Numbered from the stretch's first letter, positions 36,415 to 45,345 are shown. The stretch is DNA of 64,000 nt from Sporolactobacillus sp. STSJ-5 (GCF_024385605.1 NZ_JANFOJ010000001.1:186001-250000); one strand, 5' to 3'. The notes: a model not told the origin generated them from the sequence alone. Numbers and translations: made by a program.

Positions 36415-36687
36415 TAAGAAAAACCGAGCAAAAAGCGCCCGGTCTTTAATCTCCAGCCATGTGTGATTGGTTTGTGTCTTTACGGTGCTGAATCATCGCT
36501 CCGGTTGCTCGCATCAACTGAGCGCGACCGCGGGCGCACCGCGAGCCTCCTCAGACAAGCAGAGAAATCTGCGGGGTCTCGCTGGCACCTGATCCTGCAG
36601 GCGTCTCGCACCTTTGCTTTGATTCTCGGCCAAGACACTGGTTTATTCGTTTAAATACGGGGCAAATTCTTATACTTTCTTTACTTG
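36415..36687 (+). repeat. Interspersed repeat, copy 1 (internally deleted)
   Basis: A 273-base element nearly identical to those at 40170-40453 and 52173-52456. It starts TAAGAAAAACCG, has a GC-rich core with several GCGAG/CTCGC pairs, and ends in CTTTCTTTACTTG. This copy lacks about 13 bases around 36589-36595 and has a two-base insertion in the CAGA-AATCTG loop. Confidence 0.9.
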
Positions 36688-36780
36688 TTAGAAAACTCGG
36701 CTTCGCCAAGCCTCTGGAAGGTGCGAAGCCTTAGTTGCACTTACACTAAAGTCCTCTAGATCTTTATATCTTATTTGTGC

Positions 36781-36819
36781 AAAAAGTCCGAACAGACTAT
36801 GCGTCTATTCGGACTTTTT
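36781..36819. terminator. Terminator of the glycosyltransferase operon
   Basis: Stem AAAAAGTCCGAA / TTCGGACTTTTT with further pairing CAGAC/GTCT inside. T runs on both strands. It ends the ykcBC-like operon. Confidence 0.9.
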
Positions 36820-36840
36820 ATTTCTATACATTGGTAATGG

Positions 36841-37815
36841 TCAGCCATGCTTGACACTGGATATGGAACGCACGCGATTGGCGGCACCGAATCCTTTGGC
36901 TTCTTTAATAATATACAACGGACGATCTTTTGTTTCGTCATAAATTCGACCGATATACTCTCCGATCACGCCTAGAATGAACAATGTGAACCCGCTAAAC
37001 AAGAGTTGAATAACGATGAGCGAGGTCCATCCAGGCACGGTGCTTGATGTGAACAGCTTTAACGATAAGGCAACGATCATATAGACAAATCCTGCCAAAG
37101 AAAGAAATGCGCCGCCATAAGTGGCTAATTTCAGTGGTTTATATGAGAACGAAGTCAAACCATCGATTGAAAGCTTCAGCATTTTCTTCAATGGATACTT
37201 TGTCTCGCCGGCCAGCCGTTCATCACGAACATACTCAATCGCCGTTTGCTTAAACCCGACCCAGCTGACAAGCCCGCGTATAAACCGATTTTTCTCGGGT
37301 ATGCGCTTCATTTCATCACATACGCGCCGATCAATCAAGCGGAAGTCACCTGTATCAAGAGGAATATCGATGTCTGTTGACATTTTCAGTGTTCGGTAGA
37401 AAAGCGATGCCGTGAGTTTCTTAAAAAAGGTTTCACCTTTTCGTTCTACTCGCTTTCCGTAAACAACATCATAACCTTCCTCCCATTTTTCAATCATTTT
37501 CAGGATCAATTCAGGTGGATCTTGAAGATCCGCATCGATGACAACGACAGCCTGGCCAGTCGCGTAATCCATGCCTGCCGTTATCGCAATTTGATGTCCG
37601 AAATTACGTGAGAACTCGATAACTTTTACGTTCGTGTCTCCTTCGGAAATATAATTCAGCAGCTCCGAAGTTCGGTCACGGCTTCCATCATTGACAAACA
37701 GCAACTCATAGGATTCATAAGTTCGATCCATGACTGTTTTCAATCGCTTATAGGATTCGTAGATCACTTTTTCTTCATTGAATACCGGCACCACTATTGA
37801 ATATTTAACTGTCAT
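36841..37815 (-). CDS. ykcC: GT2 polyprenyl-phosphate glycosyltransferase, YkcC/CsbB-like
   Basis: A 324-residue enzyme of the GtrB/DPM1 type that loads a sugar onto undecaprenyl phosphate at the inner membrane face. The GT-A domain has VVPVFNEE near residue 8, FVNDGSRD near 40 and DADLQDPPELI near 93 with the catalytic aspartates. Two C-terminal membrane helices follow (about 227-252 and 260-288). AAGGAGG lies seven bases before the ATG at 37815. The gene follows a GT39-type gene by 42 bases, the ykcBC pairing of B. subtilis: one enzyme makes the lipid-linked sugar, the other uses it outside. Confidence 0.9.
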   Translation of the reverse strand: MTVKYSIVVPVFNEEKVIYESYKRLKTVMDRTYESYELLFVNDGSRDRTSELLNYISEGDTNVKVIEFSRNFGHQIAITAGMDYATGQAVVVIDADLQDPPELILKMIEKWEEGYDVVYGKRVERKGETFFKKLTASLFYRTLKMSTDIDIPLDTGDFRLIDRRVCDEMKRIPEKNRFIRGLVSWVGFKQTAIEYVRDERLAGETKYPLKKMLKLSIDGLTSFSYKPLKLATYGGAFLSLAGFVYMIVALSLKLFTSSTVPGWTSLIVIQLLFSGFTLFILGVIGEYIGRIYDETKDRPLYIIKEAKGFGAANRVRSISSVKHG

Positions 37816-37857
37816 GGCCATGCCTCCTTTTTCTTTTATACCGCACTGCACCATTTT

Positions 37858-40020
37858 TTATTTGTTATAGACATAGAGCGTCGATTGCCCTCCTGATCCG
37901 TTTTGACTGCTTGAACTCGAATCCGAACTCGACCATTCACTTGCCTTGACCTCTGTGCAGTTCTTCTTAATCCAGTTGGTTACGGATGCGTTCTGTGCAC
38001 CGCCTTGATTTCCTGAGATCAGGAAGTATTTAATCTCTCCAGCCTTCACCATCTTTTCCAATTTGCTTACGGTTAATGCAGGATCACTGCCTGCGAATCC
38101 GCCCATTGCCATAACCGCATAGTTTGTTTTCATCATGATGGAATATGCGGATTGAGCGCTTGGCACGGCAAGAATAAACTTTTCACCCGTGTAATGCTTG
38201 CGCAGATAAGTAAGCAGTTTAGTACTGACTTGTTGACGCATTCCGCCACCGCGATTCATGCTTCGATCCGAAGTGCTGGTTGACGATTGGTCGGTTTGAT
38301 TTTGTGACCATTCATTTGGACCTTGTGAAGCCCCTGAGGCACCAGATTCGCCATCGATCGATGGTGCCTCTCCTTGACTGCCGCCAGGTCCTCCGGTTCC
38401 GCCTCCAGGGAAGCCTTTCCCATCTGAACGTTGGCCGCCCATACCTGACTGTGTTGAACTCGGCCCGGCAATAGGAGTCGAACTATCCGTCTGATTAAAC
38501 GTTGATGGAAGTGTCCAATACAATGGAGCAAACAGCATTAATAGTACACTTGATCCGGCAATTGCTCCTTGAACTTTCCGATCGGCCGTTCGCCAGACAA
38601 TTCCAAAACCAATTGCTAGTATACCGGCTACAATAAGCAACACAGTCCAGATCGTTTCAATACTATTCTGGTAAAAGATAATTGCCTCAAAAAGAAGCGT
38701 TACACCAAAAGCGATCGGGAGAAGATAACCGCGCCAAGAGCTCTTTGCATCACTGAAGTCTCGCCACAGATACGAAAATCCGATACCGACCAACGCCGCA
38801 ATCGGTGGTGCCATCAAACTTAAATAATATTGGTGGAAGAAACCGGCGATGCTGAAGAAGACCATTGCCGGAGCAAGCCATGCAAGCCAGAAAATTGCAA
38901 AACTATGTTTTTCATTCAGCTTTCTGCGACGGAACCAGTCAGCCACAATCGCAATAACTCCGAAGAGGGCAAAAGGTAGAAGCCAGCTTGCTTGTCCGGA
39001 TAATTCTTTTGAAAAGAGGCGCAACGGTCCTGCGCTCCCGGTGCCGAACATCGACCCCTGATTTCCGCCGCGATTGCCACCCATTCCGCCTGGCGGTGTT
39101 CCGCCCATCTCGCCTCCGAAACTATTTTCTCCGGAAGAAGAATTTGGATTCTGTAAATTCTCTGATGCATTCGTTCCGGTTTGCGTTCTCGCTCCACTTG
39201 GCATTGTTCCCGTTTTTTGCCCTCCGGCACCCTGTTGACCGGTCAATCGTGATACGCCGTTATAGCCGAGGGCTAGTTCAAGAACCGAATTGGTCTGACT
39301 CCCGCCGACGTAAGGACGCTTACTGGCTGGAGTAGAATCAACAACAATCGCCCACGAAAGAGAGACTCCTGCCAAAACAACGGTTGCAGCGAGAAGATGG
39401 AGTATTTTTTTCTTCCAATTGATCTTCATAGCCATCCAATAAAAAAGATAAATCGCAGGAACAATCATAAATGCTTCAAACATTTTTACATTAAAACCAA
39501 CGCCGATCATGGCAACACTGAGTAAGAGCCAGCGAAATTTAGTCGTCGATGCCGCTTTCACCACTGCCCATGCCGCAATGACCAGACAAAGAATCAGAAT
39601 ACTGTCCATGTTATTTGTTCGTGTTACGGCTATAAAGATCGGCGTGACCGACATGACAATACCTGAAATAAATGCAGCAAGTTTGCCAGCCTTATGCTTC
39701 ACCATTTGGTATACAATCACTGTGGACACAACCGCCGCAGCGGCTCCGGGAAGCAGAACACTGAAATTGCTGAATCCGAATAATTTGGCGCTTATTGTTT
39801 GCAACCAAAGCGCAACGGGGGGCTTGTCAACCGTAATAAAACCTGCAGGGTCGAATGATGCATAGAAAAAGTTATGGAAACTTTTCATCATACTCTTTAC
39901 AGCTACTGTGTAGTACTCATTTGTATCTGCTTTATTAAGCAGAAAGAAATTCATGAATCCTGAAAAAAGAATGACACCGATTAAATAAAAATCAATTCGT
40001 TTACTTTTAAATAAGTTCAT
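37858..40020 (-). CDS. ykcB: GT39-type membrane glycosyltransferase, YkcB-like
   Basis: A 720-residue GT-C enzyme with about a dozen membrane helices. The first outer loop has NEYYTVAVKSM and FITVDKPPVALWLQ; the acidic and KPP residues are typical of ArnT/PMT-2 proteins that move sugars from lipid carriers. Two low-complexity outer loops are rich in Gly, Ser, Gln and Asn (about residues 265-335 and 530-605). The C-terminal soluble domain ends with a Ser-rich stretch. GGAGGAG precedes the ATG at 40020. Its partner is the GT2 gene just downstream. The acceptor is unknown; a wall polymer is the usual proposal. Confidence 0.88.
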   Translation of the reverse strand: MNLFKSKRIDFYLIGVILFSGFMNFFLLNKADTNEYYTVAVKSMMKSFHNFFYASFDPAGFITVDKPPVALWLQTISAKLFGFSNFSVLLPGAAAAVVSTVIVYQMVKHKAGKLAAFISGIVMSVTPIFIAVTRTNNMDSILILCLVIAAWAVVKAASTTKFRWLLLSVAMIGVGFNVKMFEAFMIVPAIYLFYWMAMKINWKKKILHLLAATVVLAGVSLSWAIVVDSTPASKRPYVGGSQTNSVLELALGYNGVSRLTGQQGAGGQKTGTMPSGARTQTGTNASENLQNPNSSSGENSFGGEMGGTPPGGMGGNRGGNQGSMFGTGSAGPLRLFSKELSGQASWLLPFALFGVIAIVADWFRRRKLNEKHSFAIFWLAWLAPAMVFFSIAGFFHQYYLSLMAPPIAALVGIGFSYLWRDFSDAKSSWRGYLLPIAFGVTLLFEAIIFYQNSIETIWTVLLIVAGILAIGFGIVWRTADRKVQGAIAGSSVLLMLFAPLYWTLPSTFNQTDSSTPIAGPSSTQSGMGGQRSDGKGFPGGGTGGPGGSQGEAPSIDGESGASGASQGPNEWSQNQTDQSSTSTSDRSMNRGGGMRQQVSTKLLTYLRKHYTGEKFILAVPSAQSAYSIMMKTNYAVMAMGGFAGSDPALTVSKLEKMVKAGEIKYFLISGNQGGAQNASVTNWIKKNCTEVKASEWSSSDSSSSSQNGSGGQSTLYVYNK

Positions 40021-40169
40021 CTTGAACTCCTCCTCAGGCAACAATAGATCTGAAATAAACACCTGTACTCGTCAGCACGAGCTTTTTGCTTAACAATATT
40101 ATGACAAGCCAATCTTAAAGAATGCTTAACTCAAATCAATTTTTTGTGTAAAGGAATTGCCATAAAAAT

Positions 40170-40453
40170 TAAGAAAAACCGAGCAAAAAGCGCCCGGTCT
40201 TTAATCTCCAGCCATGTGTGATTGGTTTGTGTCTTTACAGTGTTGAATCATCGCTTCGGTTGCTCGCATCAACAGAGCACGACCGCGGGCGCACCGCGAG
40301 CCTCCTCAGACAAGCAGAAATCTGCGGGGTCTCGCTGGCACGCGATCAACAGGGCCGCACCCGCAGGCGTCTCGCACCTCCGCTTTGATTCTCGGTCAAG
40401 ACACTGGTTTATTCGTTTAAATATGGGGTAAAATCTTATACTTTCTTTACTTG
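40170..40453 (+). repeat. Interspersed repeat, copy 2
   Basis: A 284-base copy, differing from copy 3 at only a handful of positions (for example GAGCAAAAA against GGGCGAAAA in the leading hairpin). With copy 1 it flanks the ykcBC-like operon as direct repeats. Confidence 0.92.
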
Positions 40454-40460
40454 GAACAAA

Positions 40461-40516
40461 ATCGCTAACGCGATCTCACCACGCTCCAGATATACCTAAA
40501 TTACCTGGAGTTTTTT
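40461..40516 (+). terminator. Two hairpins with a T run after repeat copy 2
   Basis: ATCGC/GCGAT (40461-40474) is followed by CTCCAG (40484-40489) / CTGGAG (40505-40510) and six T on the plus strand. It would stop a plus-strand transcript passing through repeat copy 2. Its right arm overlaps the 3' end of the frameshifted zinc-ribbon gene. Confidence 0.6.
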
Positions 40517-40889
40517 CTTACATGTTCCATTGTGCCTCTACAGAATGGACACACAATTTCAACTTCTTCGCCTTTGTTCAGGTCATAACCAAATTCTTCG
40601 ACGACAAAGTCAGGCACCTCATCTTCTTTCCCACACTCCACTCAAAGGCAATGACCGGCATTTCTTCATTTAGACCTAATGGGTCTTCTTCTAACCAGTC
40701 CAAACCTAACTCTTGATTAGCTCGTTTTTCTTTTCGTTCATTTTCTTTCCTCCATCTCTGAATCCAGGGGACATCTTCCAAATAGTGATAAAAATAACCG
40801 TAATTGGCATGCCAGATTTCCGTTAGCTCCATTTCTCGCTCGCAGCAGGGACATAGGAATGAATTTTGATGAAGAGATTCAATCATCAA
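40501..40889 (-). pseudogene. Zinc-ribbon-like protein gene broken by a 5-bp tandem duplication
   Basis: The frame from 40889 encodes MMIESLHQNSFLCPCCEREM, then a W/Y-rich middle (IWHANYGYFYHYLEDVPW). It reads on to a chance stop at 40578. At 40634-40643 the plus strand has CACTC twice in tandem (GAGTGGAGTG on the coding strand). Removing one copy restores a frame that continues IAFECGKEDEVPDFVVEEFG and on through EIVCPFCRGTMEHV to a stop at 40501. The repaired 127-residue protein has paired Cys at both ends (CPCC, ECG, CPFC), a zinc-ribbon plan. Upstream of the Met the frame continues to an ATA where a start might once have been, with no ribosome binding site, so the gene is probably dead. 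Function unknown. Confidence 0.8.
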
Positions 40890-40963
40890 TTCACGGTAGG
40901 TTTTTCTTTTCTTCTTTATCTAGAATAAATGAAAGCTGTTTCGTTCTTTTCTTACAAATGAAA

Positions 40964-40991
40964 AAGAACGAGATGAAGTTGCTCATCTCGT
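40964..40991 (-). terminator. Terminator of the cysteine-rich protein gene
   Basis: Stem CGAGATGA (40969-40976) / TCATCTCG (40983-40990), followed on the minus strand by TTCTTTTTC. Confidence 0.8.
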
Positions 40992-41023
40992 CATTTATCC
41001 TAGTTAATTTTTTTTAGTGCTAA

Positions 41024-41677
41024 TTAACGCGCGTTTTCGTCAATGACTGCTGCAGAAAGCGAGTAGCCAGTAACACCGATTGTAAATAGTGTTGGCAAAT
41101 CAATAATGGCACCGCCAACCGTAACCGTGTCAATCGTATAGGTAAGAAAATATTGGTTTTCTCCGAGTGGCGGATTTTCATCAACAGCATGGAACGATGT
41201 CGTGACTGTGCTGAATGCAGTGGCAAGCAGAGTAGCTGCTGCCGCTGTCAATGCAGGGCTTGAATCTGTAGTCGCAAAAATCGGCACCGGACCATTTCCG
41301 CATTCATTAACACGCAAAATTTGGAAAGTTACAGGTACACCGAGAACAATTGCAACAAGTGCAACTACTACTGCTGGTGTCCATTCAATTGTAGCATTAA
41401 GTTCCACGCGTTCGTCTCGATCAGCCACGCAAACCTGAGTTTGTGCAATGTTTGTTCCAAATACAGTCGGGTCAACTACTGGTCCCGGTATTACTGGTAA
41501 GGATGATGTTTGACTGTTGTTAAATTCCCGCAATAATCCCTGTTCATCATCGTCTCTTTTGCATTTGTTGCAACCGCACTTTTTTTCGCATGGATCATAG
41601 CAACCACAATCATCGTGCCTGCGGTTGGAATAATTCTTTTTTCTGTCTCTATCTTCATCAAAAAAATCATAACTCAC
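41024..41677 (-). CDS. Probable spore-surface protein with cysteine-rich head
   Basis: A 217-residue protein: a charged N-terminus, then CGCYDPCEKKCGCNKC (six Cys in 16 residues, near residues 24-39), a proline-rich linker, and a C-terminal domain of about 140 residues built of hydrophobic beta-like strands (ATIEWTPAVVVALVAIVLGV and LTYTIDTVTVGGAIIDLP). The plan resembles exosporium and outer-coat proteins of Bacillales, where Cys-rich heads crosslink. I cannot name the family, so a spore location is inference. Start is GTG with AAGGAG eight bases upstream. It is monocistronic. Confidence 0.55.
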   Translation of the reverse strand: MSYDFFDEDRDRKKNYSNRRHDDCGCYDPCEKKCGCNKCKRDDDEQGLLREFNNSQTSSLPVIPGPVVDPTVFGTNIAQTQVCVADRDERVELNATIEWTPAVVVALVAIVLGVPVTFQILRVNECGNGPVPIFATTDSSPALTAAAATLLATAFSTVTTSFHAVDENPPLGENQYFLTYTIDTVTVGGAIIDLPTLFTIGVTGYSLSAAVIDENAR

Positions 41678-41867
41678 TTCAATCACTCCTTTTGTTTTGA
41701 TACTATATCCTATTAATCTGCACACGCTTTGCATGGATAGTTGACGGAGTCTTTTCGCACATTTTTGTCCAAATGACTGTTTTTAGACGAATCTCATATG
41801 GTAAAGGTCCAGCAAATCCTCTGAAATAACGGATAGAGGTCTAACAAATAATAGGAGTTGATTAGAA

Positions 41868-41981
41868 GTGAGGGCAAGAACCCAAGTAATGAAAAATGAT
41901 GCAGAAATCCTAACGATGAATTCTGTAAGAGAAACGATTATTCAGCATATTCATTATTTATTTAATCGTCGATTCACATGA
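41868..41981 (+). CDS. Possible small protein, 37 residues
   Basis: GTG start with TAGGAG ten bases upstream; the sequence reads VRARTQVMKNDAEILTMNSV then a helix ending HYLFNRRFT, with predicted amphipathic character and basic ends. No homologue recognised and no clear promoter. Given as a possible gene only. Confidence 0.35.
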   Translation: MRARTQVMKNDAEILTMNSVRETIIQHIHYLFNRRFT

Positions 41982-42085
41982 AAATTGAGATCAAAAAAGT
42001 CAAGATTAACCGTAGAGGCTAAAAAATTTTTCTGCCTATTCCTATACAATAGACTTATATAGCCGTTTAATTTCCTAGACAACAA

Positions 42086-42114
42086 AAAGAGATGCGGCGC
42101 ACCCGCATCTCTTT
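42086..42114. terminator. Terminator of lctP
   Basis: Stem AAAGAGATGCGG / CCGCATCTCTTT. T-rich on both sides; on the minus strand it ends lctP. Confidence 0.9.
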
Positions 42115-42140
42115 CTTAATTAATCTCACGAGGAACTTAT

Positions 42141-43781
42141 TTATGGAATCATCCACTGCAGCACGTAAGCCTGAATAAGTGTAATGATGCCGGTAATCGC
42201 GACGAAAAGCAGACTATGCTTAATTGTAAATCGGAATAAGCTGCCTTCCTTACCGACCAATCCGGTTGCCGCTGTCGCAACAGCAATGGATTGTGGTGAA
42301 ATCATTTTTGCAGCAACACCGCCGGTTGAGTTGGCCGCGACAAGCAAAGTCGGATCGACACCAATTTGCTGTGCGGACACCTTCTGCAGATTAGAAAACA
42401 ATGCATTTGACGAAGTATCCGAACCGGTGAGAAATACGCCGATCCAGCCGATAAACGGTGACAAGAATGGGAAAATGGTGCCCGTCGAGGCGAGCCCAAG
42501 TCCAAGTGTCGCGCTCATGCCCGAATAGTTCTCAATGTAAGCAAAGCCGAGAACAGATACAATCATTACCAAGGGAAGAGCCAGCTTTTTTAATGTTAGG
42601 CCAAAGGTTAGTGCCCACTTCTTCCAACTGATACCAATTAAAAATTTACTTAGTATACAGGTCACTAAAATAGCCGTTCCGGTAGCTGCAATCACATCAA
42701 ATTTATAAATGGCACCATAAGCCGTCGTCTTGGCAACAATCGGCTTCACTTGTTCGATCATCTGATCCAGTCCGGGTATTGGAATCATTAACGTTGCTTT
42801 GCTCAGAAGCGCCTTAATGCTTGCGGATCCGCCCCATACACAAATGACAACAACGAGCAAAACGAATGGTGACCATGCTTGCACGATTCTGCCAAAAGAA
42901 AAGCTGTTTTTATTTTGCAGTTGTGCCGGAATTGGCTCTTCTTTTTCATCCTTGAATCGGAAAATGGATGTCGGTTGCCAGAATTTAAGCAGAAGGATAA
43001 GACATACCATACTGACAATTGATGAAGTCACATCCGGTAATTCCGGTCCTAAGAAGTTCGATGTTACGTATTGCGTACCGGCAAAGGAAATCCCGCATAC
43101 AAGAATTGCCGGCAGCACTTCAATTGTCCGTTTCCAACCTGCCATAATAAACACCAGCCAGAATGGAACAAACAAGGATAAAAAAGGGACCTGCCGACCA
43201 ACCATTTGGCTGATTGAAAGTACATCAATGCCAGTGACTTGCCCGGAGGTAAGAATCGGAATACCGACACCGCCAAACGCAACCGGCGCCGTGTTGGCAA
43301 TTAAGCACAACCCTGCTGCATAAAAGGGATTGAAGCCAAGTCCGGCAAGCAATCCCCCTGCAATCGCTACCGGCGTGCCATAGCCCGCCGTTCCTTCAAG
43401 AAATGCGCCGAATGAAAATGCAATCAATAATGCCTGAAGACGGCGATCCTGAGTGATCGATGCAATCGAATCACTAATAATTTGGAACTTGCCTGATGCC
43501 ACTGTTAATTCATACAGAAACACTGCCGTGACAATAATCCATCCAATCGGCCATAGACCCTGCAATCCGCCTAATGCAGTTGCTTCAATGGCTAAATGGA
43601 CCGGCATCTTATAGACTACAATTGCTTCGACCACAGCAATTGCAACCGTTAATAAGCCCGCCTTATACCCCTTCATCTTCTTAATTGCTAAACACCAGAA
43701 AAAGAAGACAAGTGGAATACAGGCTGCCACAAACGACAGAAACATATTACCCATTGGGTTGTAATTCTGGGCCCATTGCAT
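42141..43781 (-). CDS. lctP: L-lactate permease
   Basis: A 546-residue, roughly 13-helix transporter of the LctP family (lactate/glycolate:proton symport). FSFGAFLEGTAGYGTPVAI near residue 128 and ANTAPVAFGGVGIPI near 160 are its signatures, with a repeat of the pattern in LTGSDTSSNALFSNLQ near 440. The chosen ATG at 43781 has AGGGG upstream. A promoter with a cre site lies 50-100 bases upstream, so it is probably repressed by CcpA when sugar is plentiful, fitting later lactate uptake or exchange in a lactic organism. Confidence 0.95.
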   Translation of the reverse strand: MQWAQNYNPMGNMFLSFVAACIPLVFFFWCLAIKKMKGYKAGLLTVAIAVVEAIVVYKMPVHLAIEATALGGLQGLWPIGWIIVTAVFLYELTVASGKFQIISDSIASITQDRRLQALLIAFSFGAFLEGTAGYGTPVAIAGGLLAGLGFNPFYAAGLCLIANTAPVAFGGVGIPILTSGQVTGIDVLSISQMVGRQVPFLSLFVPFWLVFIMAGWKRTIEVLPAILVCGISFAGTQYVTSNFLGPELPDVTSSIVSMVCLILLLKFWQPTSIFRFKDEKEEPIPAQLQNKNSFSFGRIVQAWSPFVLLVVVICVWGGSASIKALLSKATLMIPIPGLDQMIEQVKPIVAKTTAYGAIYKFDVIAATGTAILVTCILSKFLIGISWKKWALTFGLTLKKLALPLVMIVSVLGFAYIENYSGMSATLGLGLASTGTIFPFLSPFIGWIGVFLTGSDTSSNALFSNLQKVSAQQIGVDPTLLVAANSTGGVAAKMISPQSIAVATAATGLVGKEGSLFRFTIKHSLLFVAITGIITLIQAYVLQWMIP

Positions 43782-43830
43782 TGATTCATTCCCCTTCCGC
43801 ACGTTAAATTAGCTTGATCAGGAAAAATAA

Positions 43831-43880
43831 ATAAAGCGCTTACATTTATTGATTTTACATGTGCACATTCAAATATGCAA
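43831..43880 (-). promoter_or_regulatory. lctP promoter with cre site
   Basis: On the minus strand TTGCAT (43880-43875), 17-base spacer, TAAAAT (43857-43852), then a cre-like TGTAAGCGCTTTAT (43844-43831, one mismatch to consensus) just after the start point. The spacer contains the palindrome ATGTGCACAT (43859-43868). Confidence 0.7.
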
Positions 43881-44031
43881 TTTCGGCGGCCATTTTTTGA
43901 ACATTACGTGAACAAGAAAAGACAGGCTGGATCAACCTATTCGAGTAATTTGTCGAACGAATAATACTTTAGTCACATATCAGTTTTTATTAAAATCAAC
44001 GATAATAAGAGGTGAAAAAATTGCTAAAGGA

Positions 44032-44820
44032 ATGACTATTTTGAACTTTGAGTACCGGTTGACATTATTTTATAAGAAACTTTCAGTCTGGAATCTCGTA
44101 TTTCGGCATATGAAAAGCCATCTCTGCATCTTTTTGGGATTAACCTTTTGCCCTACGATTGGCGTATCACTTATTGCAGCTTACATCGTCCCAATTTTTG
44201 TACAGCTTTCCTGGTTTGTCAATTCTCTTTTTTGTCTTGTCACTTTTGAAATCGCCTTCTTGATAAATCTCAACTATTTCTTATTTCCTCTAGCTGTGAA
44301 AAAAAGCAAACAGTTATATCACACATCTTTTCATTTAGAGGAATGGCGTGTTCTTATTTATGCAGCCGTCAAAGATTTTTTGAAAACGAATAATTCCATT
44401 AAAGATTTATTTTTTTTAATCAAGGATTTCAATGAACAAAAAAAGGAAATGACAAAGTCATTTAAGAAAAAAGCTTTTTATCACTTATCGTTAAGCGTGT
44501 TCATTCTTTTTACCTGCATCTGGCTTTCGTTCAATTTTTGGTTTTTTGATCATATTGTCGCTAATCGTGTCCCTGACGCTTTTCTTTATCTCGTTCTTTC
44601 TTTCATCTGTTTTCTCCTATTTGTTCTCATTTTGTGGTGTATTCATAATGAACTAGATAGTTTGTTCCATTTTCCTGTACCAACTCTGTCCAATCTCATC
44701 CGGATTCTGGAAAATATAGAACTTGCGCAAAACAATGAAAGAGTCGCTGACATCATCGATAAAAAAACAGCAACCGTTGATACAGAGATTGTCAGACGCA
44801 TTATTGCTGAAAACACATGA
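44032..44820 (+). CDS. Unknown four-helix membrane protein
   Basis: A 262-residue, Phe-rich protein with two pairs of membrane helices (about 33-58 and 62-85; 150-172 and 185-208). A lysine-rich middle (LKTNNSIKDLFFLIKDFNEQKK) and a soluble, possibly helical tail complete it. No family recognised. The ATG at 44032 is too close to AAAGGA; a TTG at 44041 fits that site better. An upstream AGAGGTG is spaced for a four-codon mini-frame TTG-CTA-AAG-GAA-TGA that overlaps the ATG, so coupled initiation is possible. Confidence 0.6.
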   Translation: MTILNFEYRLTLFYKKLSVWNLVFRHMKSHLCIFLGLTFCPTIGVSLIAAYIVPIFVQLSWFVNSLFCLVTFEIAFLINLNYFLFPLAVKKSKQLYHTSFHLEEWRVLIYAAVKDFLKTNNSIKDLFFLIKDFNEQKKEMTKSFKKKAFYHLSLSVFILFTCIWLSFNFWFFDHIVANRVPDAFLYLVLSFICFLLFVLILWCIHNELDSLFHFPVPTLSNLIRILENIELAQNNERVADIIDKKTATVDTEIVRRIIAENT

Positions 44821-44953
44821 CATTGCAGTATTATTTAGGAGCATCACGCCGTCAAAAGAAAGATAGAATCAAAAATTAAGGATTTATTAATAATTAACTA
44901 CTATTATTAAAAATGTGTATCTTTGTTCAATAAATGAAGGGAAGCGACTCTGT

Positions 44954-45328
44954 ATGAACATTCAATCCATTGGGTCTTCAAGCAGTACATATCAAACCGG
45001 AGGAACCTCCGATTCAAGCACAAAAATTGAAGCGCTTGAAAAGCAAGAAGAAACATTAGAAACTCAATTAAAGCAATTGGAATCCCAGAAATCGGATCAA
45101 GAGGATCAACAAAAACAAGTTCAAGTGATTCAAGCACAAATTCAACAAATTGAGGCGCAGATCCAGCAGTTAAAATCCCGTTCTTCACAAAATGGGAATA
45201 CAAGCGGCGCGCAGGCACAGTCGCAGGTTGCTTCAAATCAAATTGAAGCCGGCGCTGCTGTTTCCGAGCAGTCACAGGACGGCGATCAGCTGACGATTAG
45301 TCAAAACAGTCTTGCACAAAGTGAATGA
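44954..45328 (+). CDS. FlxA-like coiled-coil protein
   Basis: A 124-residue, highly hydrophilic protein. A long glutamine/glutamate-rich coiled coil (LEKQEETLETQLKQLESQK and VIQAQIQQIEAQIQQLKSR, residues about 25-78) is flanked by Ser/Gly/Gln-rich ends. FlxA-like proteins have this plan; the function is unclear, and FlxA itself is a flagellar-regulon gene in E. coli. Start ATG has AAGGGAAG upstream. Monocistronic, with terminator. Confidence 0.7.
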   Translation: MNIQSIGSSSSTYQTGGTSDSSTKIEALEKQEETLETQLKQLESQKSDQEDQQKQVQVIQAQIQQIEAQIQQLKSRSSQNGNTSGAQAQSQVASNQIEAGAAVSEQSQDGDQLTISQNSLAQSE

Positions 45329-45345
45329 GTGAAATGAAACAGCGA

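Noticed and set aside
40170-40453. Repeat copies as insertion sequences with a 64-69-codon protein
   Set aside because: The short frames in copies 2 and 3 have no ribosome binding site, encode Arg/His/Ser-rich sequence unlike any transposase, and are broken in copy 1.
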